From NCBI RefSeq assembly GCF_014770435.1, contig NZ_CP061739.1, positions 2,170,001-2,234,000 of the forward strand: DNA of 64,000 nt. Direction: 5' to 3'. Origin of the DNA: Psychrobacter sp. 28M-43. Its GTDB lineage: Bacteria; Pseudomonadota; Gammaproteobacteria; Pseudomonadales; Moraxellaceae. Positions 17,298 to 27,456 of the stretch are shown in pieces (position 1 is the first letter of the stretch; each line of letters starts with the position of its first letter). Below the pieces are notes generated by a model. The model was not told the DNA's origin. It saw only the letters and a list, made by a program, of their open reading frames with translations, and searched no databases. A program made the translations under genes and the position numbers.

Positions 17298-18002
17298 ATG
17301 CTGACTGTCCTTCTATTAGCTGGAGCCGAAAAGCTAATCAACATTGCCATTGCCAGTGATGAGATTACCAAAGCAGGTTTAGCGCCACTTGCAGGTAAAG
17401 TGTTACGTCTGAATATGGGATTGCCTGAGATTAATTTAGACATCCTGTTCACTCATGAGCGTTTACGCTTTGAGCCAGTCACAACAGAGAGCGTATTTGA
17501 GCCAAGTGGCCAAATGAATGAGTGCCGAAAAGCCAGCATGGAGCGCGCACGTTTTGGTCATAGTCGTCCAGACTGTACCATCACCGTAGATAATGCCGCT
17601 CAACTGCTCAATCTGATGCGCGGCGCTGAAGGTAACCTGCCAATCGCTGGTGATTACAAGGTGCTGATGCAGCTCAAACAACTGGTTGCAGGATTTGATC
17701 CTGACGTGGCTGGACAGCTTGAGCCGTTTATTGGTAAACCAATGGCTAGCCAGTTACATCTTCTTATCTCTCAGCTCAAAGGTAGCTGGCGTCATAGTGC
17801 CAAACGTGCTTTTGATGACGTTAGTGATTGGGCCAATGAAGTGGCTGGCAATAGCACACCTGACCCTATCGAGGTGGTTGAAGTAAATGATCTTAAACAG
17901 CAACTGTTAAAATTACGTGCGGACGTCGAACGAGAAGCAGCCAAACTTGCTGCTATCAAAGAAGAGCAAGCGCAGTTTCTTAATAACTCGTTTCATCAAT
18001 AG
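17298..18002 (+). CDS. ubiJ: Ubiquinone biosynthesis accessory factor UbiJ (SCP2-like)
   Basis: UbiJ is a lipid-binding scaffold of the soluble ubiquinone biosynthesis complex. The 234-residue protein has an N-terminal SCP2-like domain (about 5-125), with a C-terminal helical/coiled region (DLKQQLLKLRADVEREAAKLAAI) as in UbiJ. The placement between ubiE and ubiB, as in E. coli, is decisive because SCP2 sequences are poorly conserved. The gap to ubiE is 118 bp. Confidence 0.88.
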   Translation: MLTVLLLAGAEKLINIAIASDEITKAGLAPLAGKVLRLNMGLPEINLDILFTHERLRFEPVTTESVFEPSGQMNECRKASMERARFGHSRPDCTITVDNAAQLLNLMRGAEGNLPIAGDYKVLMQLKQLVAGFDPDVAGQLEPFIGKPMASQLHLLISQLKGSWRHSAKRAFDDVSDWANEVAGNSTPDPIEVVEVNDLKQQLLKLRADVEREAAKLAAIKEEQAQFLNNSFHQ

Positions 18003-18104
18003 CCGATTGCATCCATCATAAATGAATGCTATTACCGATGGCACTATTTATGATTAAGCGCAGCGCTTACCCCATTTTCGTCTTTGTTTAGAGTACCTAA
18101 CCTC

Positions 18105-19766
18105 ATGCTATTATCGCACCGCGCTCGTCTACTTGAGCTTTGGCGTATCGCCGCAATGTATCGCCTTGATACCCATTTTTCTATCGAAGAAGCACCGCAG
18201 CTGCAACCTTTGGCGCGATTAATTCGCATTCATCCAGCAGCATGGGGCAAAAAGCACCAACCAAATGCGATTAAGTATGCGCTTGAGGACATGGGTACGC
18301 TGTTTTTGAAACTGGGCCAGTTACTCTCAACGCGTCGCGATTTGGTACCGCCTGAAATTATCGCTCAATTGATTCAGTTACAAGACAAAGTTAAGCCTTT
18401 TGACGCTGATATTGCTGTCGCTCAAATTCAGCATCCTAAACATGGTCTTGGCCAGCCGATTGAAACGCTGTTTGCCCGTTTTGATATCAAACCGCTAGCG
18501 GCCGCTTCTATCGCCCAAGTTCATACTGCTGCTCTACATGATGGGCGTGAAGTCGTGGTAAAAGTAGTGCGCCCTGATATTCGCACTGTGATTGTTTCTG
18601 ACTTTGAACTGTTGCGGGAATTGGCAAGTTGGGCATCTGCACGCATTGAGGCGGCACGTGCCATCCATATCATTGATATTGTCGAAGACTATCGGCAAGT
18701 CATGCTCAATGAGCTTGATTTGACACTTGAGGCTGATAATACTACTCAGATGCGTAATAACTTCTTGGGCTCAGCACTGATGTATGTGCCTGAAGTTTAC
18801 GACGCTGCCAAAAACGTGATGGTCATGGAGCGTATCCAAGGCGTCCCTATCTCACAAGTTGAGATGTTTGATCAGTTGGGCTATGACCGTGCAGCGCTTG
18901 CAGAAAAAGGCCTAACGATATTTTTTACCCAAGTCTTCCGTGATAACTTCTTTCATGCTGATATGCATCCAGGCAATGTGTTTGTAGAAACACCACCTGT
19001 GCAAACTTTACATGCAGGTATGGAAGCAGTTGATTTAGGCCATGAACCACGCTATATCGGACTTGATTGCGCCATCATGGGCACTTTATCAAAAGACGAT
19101 CAGCTCATCGTGGCACGGATGTTACTTGCCGTGATGAACAATAACTTTACCGCTGTGGTCGATATTGTTAGCCGTGCAGGTTGGATACCACCAAACGCTG
19201 ATAAGCATGCCTTGATGCGTGATATGAAACGTACCGTCGGTCCTATGCTACAAAAATCAATCGATGATATCGACTTTGCTGGCGTACTGATGCAGATTTT
19301 GGACATTGCACGTAGACATCATATGAGTATCCCGCCGCAGCTGATGCTTCTGCTAAAAACCTTGGTCCATGTGGAAGGACTCGGTCGTGATTTATATCCT
19401 GATCTGGACATTTGGTCACTTGCCAAGCCAATTCTAAGCAGTTGGATTAAAGAGCAATTAGATCCTATGCGTAATCTACAGCAACTGCGCCAACAACTGC
19501 CTGAAATGCTCTTGTCTACTACCGATATTCCTAAACTATTAGATCAAGGACTACAAAGCCTTGCCTCACAGGGCTCTCGTCAGGACAGTCAACTACGCGA
19601 GATACAACAGATTCGCGCTGATATGCTAAACGACCGTCGTCGTGACTGGTTGGCACTGGCAGGGTTTGCTATTTTTATCGCTATCGCTACGCAAGTTATC
19701 GGCTGGCTATCACCTATATTTTATATACTAGCTGTCTTGGTAGTTGTTTGGCGCATCCTAATTTAG
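18105..19766 (+). CDS. ubiB: UbiB, atypical kinase/ATPase of ubiquinone synthesis
   Basis: UbiB is a membrane-anchored ADCK/ABC1-family protein with ATPase rather than protein-kinase activity, needed for early steps of ubiquinone formation. The ATG at 18105 gives 553 residues (E. coli 546); a TTG seven codons upstream is less likely. The family's KxGQ motif is LKLGQLLSTRRDLVPPE. The Ala-rich loop KPLAAASIAQVHTA, the FFHADMHPGN catalytic loop and the LDCAIMG metal loop follow. Two hydrophobic segments close the protein (after about residue 510), as in UbiB. The FVETPPVQ...HEPRYIG loop before the DFG-like motif is slightly longer than usual. Confidence 0.95.
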   Translation: MLLSHRARLLELWRIAAMYRLDTHFSIEEAPQLQPLARLIRIHPAAWGKKHQPNAIKYALEDMGTLFLKLGQLLSTRRDLVPPEIIAQLIQLQDKVKPFDADIAVAQIQHPKHGLGQPIETLFARFDIKPLAAASIAQVHTAALHDGREVVVKVVRPDIRTVIVSDFELLRELASWASARIEAARAIHIIDIVEDYRQVMLNELDLTLEADNTTQMRNNFLGSALMYVPEVYDAAKNVMVMERIQGVPISQVEMFDQLGYDRAALAEKGLTIFFTQVFRDNFFHADMHPGNVFVETPPVQTLHAGMEAVDLGHEPRYIGLDCAIMGTLSKDDQLIVARMLLAVMNNNFTAVVDIVSRAGWIPPNADKHALMRDMKRTVGPMLQKSIDDIDFAGVLMQILDIARRHHMSIPPQLMLLLKTLVHVEGLGRDLYPDLDIWSLAKPILSSWIKEQLDPMRNLQQLRQQLPEMLLSTTDIPKLLDQGLQSLASQGSRQDSQLREIQQIRADMLNDRRRDWLALAGFAIFIAIATQVIGWLSPIFYILAVLVVVWRILI

Positions 19767-19862
19767 TTATAATAGAACAAATGTCTGTAAATAAAGAATA
19801 TTAAATGGATATTGAATATGCTAAGTTAATGCTAAATAGTCACATTATCTATAGGAACCCTC

Positions 19863-21290
19863 ATGTCAGCGCTACCACTGTCACAGACCCATAATACTAA
19901 TAAACCAGACTATAGTGAGGCTATCACAGCTTTGCAAGAACGTTTTGGCAAGCAACTGAGTTTGAACGCTACAGTTCGTGAGCAGCATGGTCATACCATG
20001 ACGTGGTTAGCTAATCAGCCGCCAGATGCTGTATTAACAGTACAGGACAAACAGGAAGTAGCTGCGGCCGTTGAGATTTGCTATCAGCATCAAATGCCAG
20101 TGATTGCTTTTGGTATCGGCTCTTCTTTGGAAGGTCAATTGAATGCTCCCTATGGTGGACTGTGCATCGATATGCATGCGATGGATACTATTTTACAGGT
20201 CAATAATGAAGATTTGACCGTTACCGTTCAGCCCGGCGTGACGCGTGAGCAACTAAACCATTATCTGCGTGATACAGGGCTGTTTTTTCCGATAGACCCC
20301 GGTGCCAATGCCAGTATTGGCGGCATGGTCGCCACTCGCGCCTCAGGTACTAATGCAGTACGTTATGGCACTATGAAAGATGTGGTACTTGCACTAGAAG
20401 TAGTAACTGCAAGTGGCGATATCGTACGAACAGGCACACGTGCCAAGAAGTCTGCGGCCGGTTATGATTTGACGCGCTTGATGATAGGCTCAGAAGGTAC
20501 ACTTGGTATTGTCACTGAGGCCACGCTGAAACTATTTGGTATTAGCGAGTGTATAGGCAGCGGTATTTGTCATTTTTCGACCATCGAAGATGCTTGCCAG
20601 GCCGTAATGCTGACCATTCAGATGTGCTTACCTATTGCTCGTATCGAGCTGCTTGATGCAATGCAAATCAAAGCATGTAATCAATATGCCAATCTCGATT
20701 TAACCGAAACGCCTACGCTATTTGTTGAATTTCACGGTACAGAGGCAAGCGTTGCTGAACAGGCGCAAATGTTTGCTGATATTATCGAAGAGTTTGATGG
20801 TCGTGATTTTGCTTGGGATACCAATGAAGCTGAGCGTAAACGTCTCTGGCAGGCAAGACACAATGCTTATCATGCTAGCTGTGCGTTACGTCCTGAGACA
20901 AGCGCCCTATCGACTGACGCTTGCGTACCTATTTCTCGCTTGGCAGAATGTGTCAGCGCCACTGCAAAAGATATTGAAGCATCAGGGATGATTGGACCAA
21001 TTGTAGGTCATGTAGGCGACGGTAACTTTCATGTTTTATTATTGGTCGATACCAATAATCCTGAAGAGGTAGCTACTGCTGAGGGTATTATCGGTCGTCT
21101 CGCCACGCGGGCTATCGAGATGGATGGTACTTGTACGGGTGAGCACGGGATCGGACAAGGCAAACAAAAATATATGCAGCAAGAACATGGTAATGCGCTG
21201 ATACTTATGGAAGCTATCAAGGCAGCCCTCGACCCTAAAAACATCCTTAATCCAGGGAAAATATGGCCTGAGGCTTTATCTATTTCCTAA
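19863..21290 (+). CDS. FAD-linked D-2-hydroxyacid (D-lactate) dehydrogenase
   Basis: The 475-residue flavoprotein is of the GlcD/DLD (LDHD) family. The FAD-binding PCMH domain has FGIGSSLEGQ, VTVQPGVTREQLN, FPIDPGANASIGGMVATRASG and GSEGTLGIVTEATLKL. The C-terminal FAD-oxidase domain has VGHVGDGNFHVLLLVD and CTGEHGIGQGKQKYM, with the metal-binding histidines of this family. It probably oxidises D-lactate and passes electrons to quinone or cytochrome c. There is no glcE/glcF alongside, which favours a one-subunit D-lactate dehydrogenase over glycolate oxidase. AGGAA precedes the ATG. It follows the ubi genes by 96 bp and ends at a strong terminator. Confidence 0.87.
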   Translation: MSALPLSQTHNTNKPDYSEAITALQERFGKQLSLNATVREQHGHTMTWLANQPPDAVLTVQDKQEVAAAVEICYQHQMPVIAFGIGSSLEGQLNAPYGGLCIDMHAMDTILQVNNEDLTVTVQPGVTREQLNHYLRDTGLFFPIDPGANASIGGMVATRASGTNAVRYGTMKDVVLALEVVTASGDIVRTGTRAKKSAAGYDLTRLMIGSEGTLGIVTEATLKLFGISECIGSGICHFSTIEDACQAVMLTIQMCLPIARIELLDAMQIKACNQYANLDLTETPTLFVEFHGTEASVAEQAQMFADIIEEFDGRDFAWDTNEAERKRLWQARHNAYHASCALRPETSALSTDACVPISRLAECVSATAKDIEASGMIGPIVGHVGDGNFHVLLLVDTNNPEEVATAEGIIGRLATRAIEMDGTCTGEHGIGQGKQKYMQQEHGNALILMEAIKAALDPKNILNPGKIWPEALSIS

Positions 21291-21335
21291 TACTATTAGA
21301 AAAACTAAAACCGTACTAAAGCCAGAGCGATAGCC

Positions 21336-21381
21336 AAAAAAAATGCGCCTGTTTCTTATTAAAAGCAGGCGCATTTTTTTG
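21336..21381. terminator. Bidirectional terminator between the D-lactate dehydrogenase gene and ruvB
   Basis: The stem aaatgcgcctg with caggcgcattt (21341-21351, 21366-21376) has A and T runs on opposite sides. Confidence 0.93.
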
Positions 21382-21395
21382 TTAAATACTAATTA

Positions 21396-22391
21396 CTATA
21401 ACATCTGGTCGATTGCCATCTGTGTCAGTACGCGGCCACGAGCAGTACGCAGCACATAACCTTGTTGAATCAGATATGGCTCTATCACATCTTCAAGCGT
21501 ACCACGGTCTTCAGCCATCGCTGCTGCCACTGCTTCAACACCCGCAGGACCACCATCAAAGCGCTCGTGCAATATTTCGATATAACGTCTGTCTAGATGA
21601 TCAAGACCACGTCTATCCACTGCCAGCATATCTAGCGCGCTACCTGCAATCGCGCCATTAATACTACCATCGCCTCTTACCTCGGCATAGTCACGCACAC
21701 GGCGTAATAGGCGGTTAGCAATCCTTGGTGTACCACGTGCACGGCGCGCAATCTCTACAGCTCCATCTTTACTCATTGGTACACGCATTAGACGTGCTGC
21801 GCGACTGACAATCGTCGTTAGATCAGCGATATTATAAAACTCGAGGCGCTGTACAATCCCAAAACGGTCACGTAGCGGTGAGGTTAACAGTCCTGCTCTC
21901 GTCGTTGCTGCTACCAAGGTAAACGGTGGCAAATCAAGCTTGATAGAACGCGCAGCAGGCCCTTCACCAATCATAATATCTAATTGGAAATCTTCCATCG
22001 CTGGATAAAGTATCTCTTCAATAACCGAGCTCAGACGGTGAATTTCATCAATAAACAGCACATCACCTGCTTCTAGGTTGGTCAGCATGGCCGCCAAATC
22101 TCCTGGGCGTTCAAGCACAGGCCCTGAAGTAGAACGCAAGTTACCGCCCATTTCACGAGCGATAATATTGGCGAGGGTCGTCTTGCCCAGACCCGGTGGA
22201 CCAAATATAAGTGTGTGATCTAGCGCTTCGTCACGGCCACGAGCAGCACCGATGAACACTTCCATCTGCTCACGTACCACCGGCTGACCAATATACTCAG
22301 CCAATAATGCTGGTCGGATATTGGCATCAGGAGCGTCACTTGCACCTTCTAGCGGATTAATTAAACGATCTTGCGTCATAGAATTTATCAT
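21396..22391 (-). CDS. ruvB: Holliday junction helicase motor RuvB
   Basis: RuvB is the AAA+ ATPase that drives branch migration of Holliday junctions with RuvA. The 331-residue protein has Walker [13 protein letters not shown], Walker [11 protein letters not shown], sensor 1 LVAATTRAG, the arginine finger region [14 protein letters not shown], sensor 2 [15 protein letters not shown], and a C-terminal winged-helix DNA-binding domain ([15 protein letters not shown]). It lies 163 bp downstream of ruvA on the same strand, with a terminator-like hairpin between. Met5 is a possible alternative start. Confidence 0.97.
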   Translation of the reverse strand: MINSMTQDRLINPLEGASDAPDANIRPALLAEYIGQPVVREQMEVFIGAARGRDEALDHTLIFGPPGLGKTTLANIIAREMGGNLRSTSGPVLERPGDLAAMLTNLEAGDVLFIDEIHRLSSVIEEILYPAMEDFQLDIMIGEGPAARSIKLDLPPFTLVAATTRAGLLTSPLRDRFGIVQRLEFYNIADLTTIVSRAARLMRVPMSKDGAVEIARRARGTPRIANRLLRRVRDYAEVRGDGSINGAIAGSALDMLAVDRRGLDHLDRRYIEILHERFDGGPAGVEAVAAAMAEDRGTLEDVIEPYLIQQGYVLRTARGRVLTQMAIDQML

Positions 22392-22477
22392 TATATTAAA
22401 AAATTAGTTAACAAATAGCATAACCAAACGCTGCGCATAAGTCATGCAAAACCTCATTAAGCGAGCACTAAAACGAA

Positions 22478-22504
22478 AATAAGCGACATTTAATGTCGCT
22501 TATT
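22478..22504 (-). terminator. Hairpin in the ruvA-ruvB gap
   Basis: Perfect 13-bp arms (aataagcgacatt and aatgtcgcttatt) around one base are followed on the minus strand by a T-rich run (ttttcgtttt). It looks like an intrinsic terminator or attenuator between two subunit genes that normally share one transcript. Confidence 0.75.
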
Positions 22505-22554
22505 AATTTTATACATTATGTGGTTGTCATCGATAGACAGCTAGTTAATATGGA

Positions 22555-23175
22555 TTAAAAGCCGGATAACTGCTGTAAAGTAGCTTTTAATAAGCCTTGA
22601 GTATCAGCAAAAGTATCTCCTTTACTCTTAGCAGCTTTGATCGCTAGCTGAGCTTCTTTTTCTTTATAACCCAAGCTAATCAATGCGCCTTCCACTTCAG
22701 CGATGATACTGCCTTCGTGAGAAATCGTAGTTTCCTGTGGTGTCAATTCAAACGCACCATTATCAACGTCGATATTTTTTAGCTTGTCTTTTAGCTCAAT
22801 TAATAAACGTTGCGCCGTCTTTTTACCGATGCCAGGGATACGAGTTAATGCCGTCTCCGACTCTTGCTCGACGTGCATCTTTAGCTCAGCTGCTGACATT
22901 GCAGACAGCATAGCCAAGGCCATTTTTGCCCCAACCCCGTTAATTTTAATTAACTGGCGAAAGACATCACGCTCTTTTCGATCGATAAAACCGTAGAGCA
23001 ACTGGGCATCTTCGCGAACATGGAAATGTGTCCAAATGCTAGCTTGTTCATTAAGCTGTAACTGACAAAACGAAGGCAATGGCAATTCGATATCATAACC
23101 CACACCAGAGGTCGTCATGATACAAGCCGTCGGTGCCATCAAGTACTGCACCTGTCCGGTAATCAATCCAATCAT
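22555..23175 (-). CDS. ruvA: Holliday junction-binding protein RuvA
   Basis: RuvA tetramers bind the four-way junction and load RuvB. The 206-residue protein has the N-terminal OB-fold (MIGLITGQVQY...VGYDIELP), two helix-hairpin-helix motifs (INGVGAKMALAML and IPGIGKKTAQRLLIELKDKL), and a C-terminal UBA-like domain for RuvB binding (EVEGALISLGYKEKEAQLAIKAA). GAGG lies 9 nt before the ATG. ruvC is not in this unit; it lies alone at 38780. Confidence 0.97.
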   Translation of the reverse strand: MIGLITGQVQYLMAPTACIMTTSGVGYDIELPLPSFCQLQLNEQASIWTHFHVREDAQLLYGFIDRKERDVFRQLIKINGVGAKMALAMLSAMSAAELKMHVEQESETALTRIPGIGKKTAQRLLIELKDKLKNIDVDNGAFELTPQETTISHEGSIIAEVEGALISLGYKEKEAQLAIKAAKSKGDTFADTQGLLKATLQQLSGF

Positions 23176-23253
23176 TATTTACGACCTCTTATGTAAGATA
23201 TTATAAAATCAGCTGCTACTTCATGATTAACAACTACGTTCTACAACACAGTC

Positions 23254-24291
23254 TTATTGGTAAAAGTTCACCATACCTTCAAGACTGGTTGGGCGAATTT
23301 TATGTGCTTGACCTGCAGAGCCGAACGCTTCAAAACGATTGGTACAGATATCTGACATCGCTACCATAGACGCTTTGAAATATTTGCGTGGATCAAATTC
23401 ACTTGGATTTTTTGCAAGGAATTCACGGATAGCGCCAGTTGATGCCAGACGTAAATCCGTATCGATATTTACTTTACGCACACCATGTTTAATCGCTTCA
23501 ACGATTTGCTCAACTGGCACGCCATAAGTTTCGCCGATATCACCGCCATTTTCATTAATAACTTTTAGCCATTCTTGTGGTACTGATGAAGAACCATGCA
23601 TAACAAGATGAGTATTAGGAATACGGGCATGAATCTCTTTTACGCGCTCAATAGATAAAATATCGCCTGTCGGTGGACGTGTGAACTTATAGGCACCATG
23701 ACTAGTACCGATAGCAATCGCTAACGCATCGACATTGGTATCTTTTACAAACTGCTCAGCTTCATCAGCACTGGTCAAAAGCTGCTCATGATCCAATACG
23801 CCTTCAGCGCCAGAGCCATCTTCTTCACCAGCCATACCAGTTTCAAGACTACCTAGGCAACCGATTTCGCCCTCTACAGAGACACCGCAAGCGTGTGCCA
23901 TCTTAACAACTTCGCGCGTGACGCTAGCGTTGTAATCATAGTCCATTGGCGTTTTGCCATCTTCACCAAGTGAGCCGTCCATCATCACTGATGAGAAACC
24001 TAACTGGATTGAGCGTTGGCAGATAGCTGGCGACATACCATGATCTTGATGCATTACTACTGGAATATGTGGCCATTCTTCGATCGCAGCGATAATCAAA
24101 TGACGCAAAAATGCTGACCCTGCATAGTTACGTGCGCCTGCACTGGCTTGGACAATGACAGGTGAATCACAAGCATCCGCAGCCATCATGATTGCACGCA
24201 TTTGCTCTAAGTTATTGACGTTAAAGGCAGGAACACCATAGCTGTGTTCAGCGGCATGATCTAGAAGTTGACGTAAGGATATTAGGGCCAT
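23254..24291 (-). CDS. fba: Class II fructose-1,6-bisphosphate aldolase
   Basis: This zinc enzyme interconverts fructose-1,6-bisphosphate with dihydroxyacetone phosphate and glyceraldehyde-3-phosphate. The 345-residue protein has the zinc/catalytic segments [27 protein letters not shown] (shown as HQDHGMSP and FSSVMMDGS), [24 protein letters not shown] and [10 protein letters not shown], and the phosphate-binding [13 protein letters not shown]. The length and the long VEGEIG loop place it in the CbbA-like group of class II. An extended -10 (TGCTATAAT, minus strand 24431-24439) about 140 bp upstream suggests its own promoter. Confidence 0.96.
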   Translation of the reverse strand: MALISLRQLLDHAAEHSYGVPAFNVNNLEQMRAIMMAADACDSPVIVQASAGARNYAGSAFLRHLIIAAIEEWPHIPVVMHQDHGMSPAICQRSIQLGFSSVMMDGSLGEDGKTPMDYDYNASVTREVVKMAHACGVSVEGEIGCLGSLETGMAGEEDGSGAEGVLDHEQLLTSADEAEQFVKDTNVDALAIAIGTSHGAYKFTRPPTGDILSIERVKEIHARIPNTHLVMHGSSSVPQEWLKVINENGGDIGETYGVPVEQIVEAIKHGVRKVNIDTDLRLASTGAIREFLAKNPSEFDPRKYFKASMVAMSDICTNRFEAFGSAGQAHKIRPTSLEGMVNFYQ

Positions 24292-24717
24292 AAGACGCTC
24301 TCTGATTGGATTTTGAATAGTATTTTAAAAAACAGCTTAATAGCAATCATTTCACTGTATATTCGACCATACTGACCGTATATAGGCTAGTGAAAGTCTG
24401 AATGATATTGGATATGATTACCACGCGGTGATTATAGCAAAAATTGTTCTGTCTTCGTAGCGGTTGACCGACTATTTGTCAGTCTATACCGTCTCTTGAT
24501 ATCAGTTTAATTTTATAAACTGTCACTTTATAAACTGCCACAACGACATACAACGCAAAAAGCCTTGGCAATCACCAAGGCTTTTCTAGTATTTTGAGGC
24601 TTATAAAGCAATGACCCTTTTTAGAAGTTATTTACCGATAATTATCTATCAGTCGATAGCATCCCAGCAAATCAGTCATTATAGTGCTTAGTTAATAGTA
24701 CTTAGTTATCGCGTAGC
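24292..24717 (-). promoter_or_regulatory. Spacer with the fba promoter and the lipoprotein gene's terminator
   Basis: On the minus strand an extended -10, TGCTATAAT, lies at 24431-24439; no good -35 is seen. The stem aaaagccttgg/ccaaggctttt (24558-24568, 24575-24585) with a minus-strand T run ends the upstream lipoprotein transcript. Nothing else is visible. Confidence 0.6.
24558..24585 (-). terminator. Terminator of the Ala-rich lipoprotein gene
   Basis: An 11-bp perfect stem with a 6-nt loop is followed by TTTTT on the minus strand. Confidence 0.88.
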
Positions 24718-25083
24718 TTAGTACTGTTGCTCTGCGTCAACTGCAACATCATTTGCGCCATTAGCAACAGCGTTAGCGCCATCAGCAACAGCTTCAGCAG
24801 TATTTTCAACCGCTGTGTTAGTGCTTTCAGCAATAGCATCGCCAGTGTTTTCTAGAGCGTCTGTCGCAGCTGCACCAGCAGTGTCAGCGCCTTCGGCAAC
24901 TTCAGTACCAGCGTCTTGAGCAGCAGCTTCAGCTTCAGCAGCAGCAGCATCAGCGTTTGCAGCAGCATCATCGCCAGCAGATTCAACAGCAGCTTCAGTG
25001 TTTTCTTCTGTTTGTTGGCTACATGCAGTGATTGCAAAGGTACCAGCAAGTACGCTAGCAAGTAATAAATGACGTTTTAACAT
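24718..25083 (-). CDS. Small alanine-rich lipoprotein
   Basis: From ATG 25083 (GAGAGG 8 nt upstream) the 121-residue product begins MLKRHLLLASVLAGTFAITACSQQ, shown as a lipoprotein signal with lipobox ITAC. The mature part is a repetitive Ala/Glu/Asp/Asn sequence with recurrent A-E-A, D-A-A and NTA-E-A-V-A units. Nothing in it suggests an enzyme. An acidic helical surface or periplasmic spacer is the most one can say. An upstream in-frame ATG at 25113 would spoil the signal peptide. It has its own terminator and lies between pgk and fba. Confidence 0.8.
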   Translation of the reverse strand: MLKRHLLLASVLAGTFAITACSQQTEENTEAAVESAGDDAAANADAAAAEAEAAAQDAGTEVAEGADTAGAAATDALENTGDAIAESTNTAVENTAEAVADGANAVANGANDVAVDAEQQY

Positions 25084-25340
25084 AATAAACCTCTCGTAAA
25101 TAATGCATGTCAAAATACATGGTCGCGCTATTTTATAGAGTGCGAATCAGACATGCAATAATAATTTTCAGTATATAAATAAATAATTACTGCTTAATAA
25201 TAATCGATGGCTATTGAGCTTACTTATGTCAATAAAAACAAGCAAATCAACAGCCAAAATATTATTTTTACAGACTACCTTAGTTATTTAAAGTTAGTTG
25301 TACGTCTAATGTTACTAAGCTACAGAGTATCGTTAATTAG

Positions 25341-26555
25341 TTAGGCATCTATTTGCAACGCAGCGACTGCCGGAAGTACTTTACCTTCAACAAACTCTAA
25401 AAACGCACCGCCACCTGTTGACATATAGCTCACACCATCAGCAACTTGATATTTATCGATAGCTGCTAACGTATCACCGCCGCCCGCGATAGAAAAACCA
25501 TCGCTGTCTCTTACAGCAGTAGCTAATATCTGTGTGCCTTGCCCGAAAGCATCGACCTCAAAGACACCCACTGGACCATTCCATAAGATAGTTTTTGCAT
25601 TGATAATAGCATCGGCAAGCTGCTTTGCGCTTTCTGGTGCGATGTCCAATATCATGTCATTGTCACCGATCGCATCAACTGATTTGATCGTTGCAGTGGC
25701 TTTTTGCAATGAGCCAGTAAAGTCAGCGAAATCGATGTCATTTTTATCAGCGACTACGACGTACTCAGGCAGCAAAATTTCAGTCTTGGTCATAATGTCA
25801 CGTGCAGTATCGAGCAAGTCTGCTTCGTACAATGAGGCGCCAACACTGTGACCTTGTGCTGCTAAGAAAGTGTTAGCAATACCGCCACCAACGATAATCT
25901 GTGTGCAAACTTCAGCCAAGCTGTGTAGCACTTCTAATTTGGTTGATACTTTTGACCCACCAACGATAGCAAGCATTGGTTGTGCTGGTGTTTCAAGCGC
26001 TAGGCTCAAAGCATCAAGTTCAGCAGCTAACAATGGCCCTGCACACACAGTTTTGTCTGCTTGACGCATTGCTTGCGTAACACCTTCTGTTGATGCCTGT
26101 GCACGGTGCGCTGTACCAAAAGCATCCATCACAAACACATCGCACAAATCAGCGTACTTTTTCGCTAGTGTGGCATCGTTTTTCTTTTCACCGTCATTGA
26201 AGCGTACATTTTCTAATAGAACCACTTCGCCCGATTTTACATTAGCACCTTGAGTAAGGTAATCAGTATTAAGACGTACAGGCGTCGATAGTTGCGAGCT
26301 TAATTTTTCCGTCAAATAGTCAGCAACCGGTGCCAATGAATATACAGCTTCAGGATTGCCTTCTGTTGGGCGGCCTAAATGTGAGCAAACAATTACCGCA
26401 GCGCCTTTTTCGAGCGCCATCTTGATGGTAGGAAGACTGGCTTGCAAGCGCGCATCGCTCGTGACCTTACCGTCTTTAATAGGCACATTCAAATCTTCTC
26501 GAATCAAAACCACTTTATCCGTTAAGTTCAACTCACTCATACGCAAAAAATTCAT
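25341..26555 (-). CDS. pgk: Phosphoglycerate kinase
   Basis: The enzyme transfers phosphate between 1,3-bisphosphoglycerate and ADP. The 404-residue protein has the substrate motif [16 protein letters not shown], the SHLGRP loop, [13 protein letters not shown], and the nucleotide-side motifs [25 protein letters not shown] and the C-terminal [14 protein letters not shown] 5 nt before the ATG at 26555 supports that start over the Met six codons in. It is upstream of the lipoprotein and fba on the same strand, separated by spacers and terminators. Confidence 0.97.
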   Translation of the reverse strand: MNFLRMSELNLTDKVVLIREDLNVPIKDGKVTSDARLQASLPTIKMALEKGAAVIVCSHLGRPTEGNPEAVYSLAPVADYLTEKLSSQLSTPVRLNTDYLTQGANVKSGEVVLLENVRFNDGEKKNDATLAKKYADLCDVFVMDAFGTAHRAQASTEGVTQAMRQADKTVCAGPLLAAELDALSLALETPAQPMLAIVGGSKVSTKLEVLHSLAEVCTQIIVGGGIANTFLAAQGHSVGASLYEADLLDTARDIMTKTEILLPEYVVVADKNDIDFADFTGSLQKATATIKSVDAIGDNDMILDIAPESAKQLADAIINAKTILWNGPVGVFEVDAFGQGTQILATAVRDSDGFSIAGGGDTLAAIDKYQVADGVSYMSTGGGAFLEFVEGKVLPAVAALQIDA

Positions 26556-27061
26556 TACCTGCTCCTATGCATCAATATGTCTGTTAATTTGCGATTACTG
26601 TCGTTACTAATATGACCATTATAGTCCGCTCTATATAAATCAGATTCAGTGCTAAGCTTGATCAATCTACTATTTCGTAGCACTCTTACTAACCAGCTTT
26701 ATAAATACGCTATTTTATATCCAAGCTATATAGTCACTATCAGCTTTATTACTTTTTAATGTCTTTTTAACGCTTGGCTCTGACACTTATCAAACCACTT
26801 TGATGAGTCGATCAAGTAAGCAAAATTCAGCGGCGGTGTATTCTACCAGTTTTCTACAACAGTCTCACAAGCAACCTGACACAAATTTCAGCACTTTTAA
26901 AATATTTAGTCTGTATTCTCAGACCATTATCCGATGGCAACAATTGCAGTTGCTAGCTTTAAGCATAGTCAATAAACCGTAACATTTCGTGGTGGTACTC
27001 AGCAGTCAAGCTCTTTATGATAGAAACATTGACAATAAAAATAATCCATTAGGAGAAAATA
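26556..27061. other. Divergent spacer between pgk and the DksA-like gene
   Basis: AT-rich, no credible gene. TTAGGAGA just before 27062 is a strong ribosome-binding site. A weak inverted repeat, gcaac-N7-gttgc, lies near 26938. I see no confident promoter. Confidence 0.35.
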
Positions 27062-27391
27062 ATGAGCATCAACTTAGACACTGCTAAACGAAACTTATTA
27101 AAATTAAAAGATGAGTACGAATCTCGAATTGATAAAATAGAAGATCACATCCAAAATCCGCAAGATGATCTCAATGAACATTGGGAAGATCAGGCCATCT
27201 CCTATCGTCAAAACGACATGCGCAAAAATTTGATGAGCGAGGCACGCCAAAGCTTAATCTATGTCGAAAATGCATTGAACCGAATTGAAAATGGTACTTA
27301 TGGCGAGTGCGAAGTCTGCGGTGAACAGATCGAAGAGCAACGCTTAGAAGCGCTACCCTATGCTACCTTATGTATGGAACACGCTGAGTAG
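27062..27391 (+). CDS. TraR/DksA-type zinc-finger protein, short form
   Basis: The 109-residue protein has an N-terminal helical/coiled-coil region (about 1-75) and a C-terminal zinc finger of the DksA/TraR family: YGECEVCGEQIEEQRLEALP and then LCMEHAE. The zinc ligands are Cys83, Cys86, Cys104 and His107, so the usual fourth Cys is His. DksA itself is about 150 residues and acts in the RNA polymerase secondary channel with ppGpp. The coiled coil here lacks an obvious DxxDxA tip motif, having NPQDDLNEHWEDQA instead, so a DksA-like activity is uncertain. AGGAGA lies 6 nt before the ATG. It converges with thiE. Confidence 0.85.
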   Translation: MSINLDTAKRNLLKLKDEYESRIDKIEDHIQNPQDDLNEHWEDQAISYRQNDMRKNLMSEARQSLIYVENALNRIENGTYGECEVCGEQIEEQRLEALPYATLCMEHAE

Positions 27392-27456
27392 CGCTATCAT
27401 ATTAATACTATATTATAAGACTATTGCTACTCTAAAACCTCTCTAATAAGAGTACT

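Noticed and set aside
26800..26982. 60-codon reading frame in the pgk/DksA-like spacer
   Set aside because: No ribosome-binding site and a Ser/Gln-rich composition unlike a real protein.
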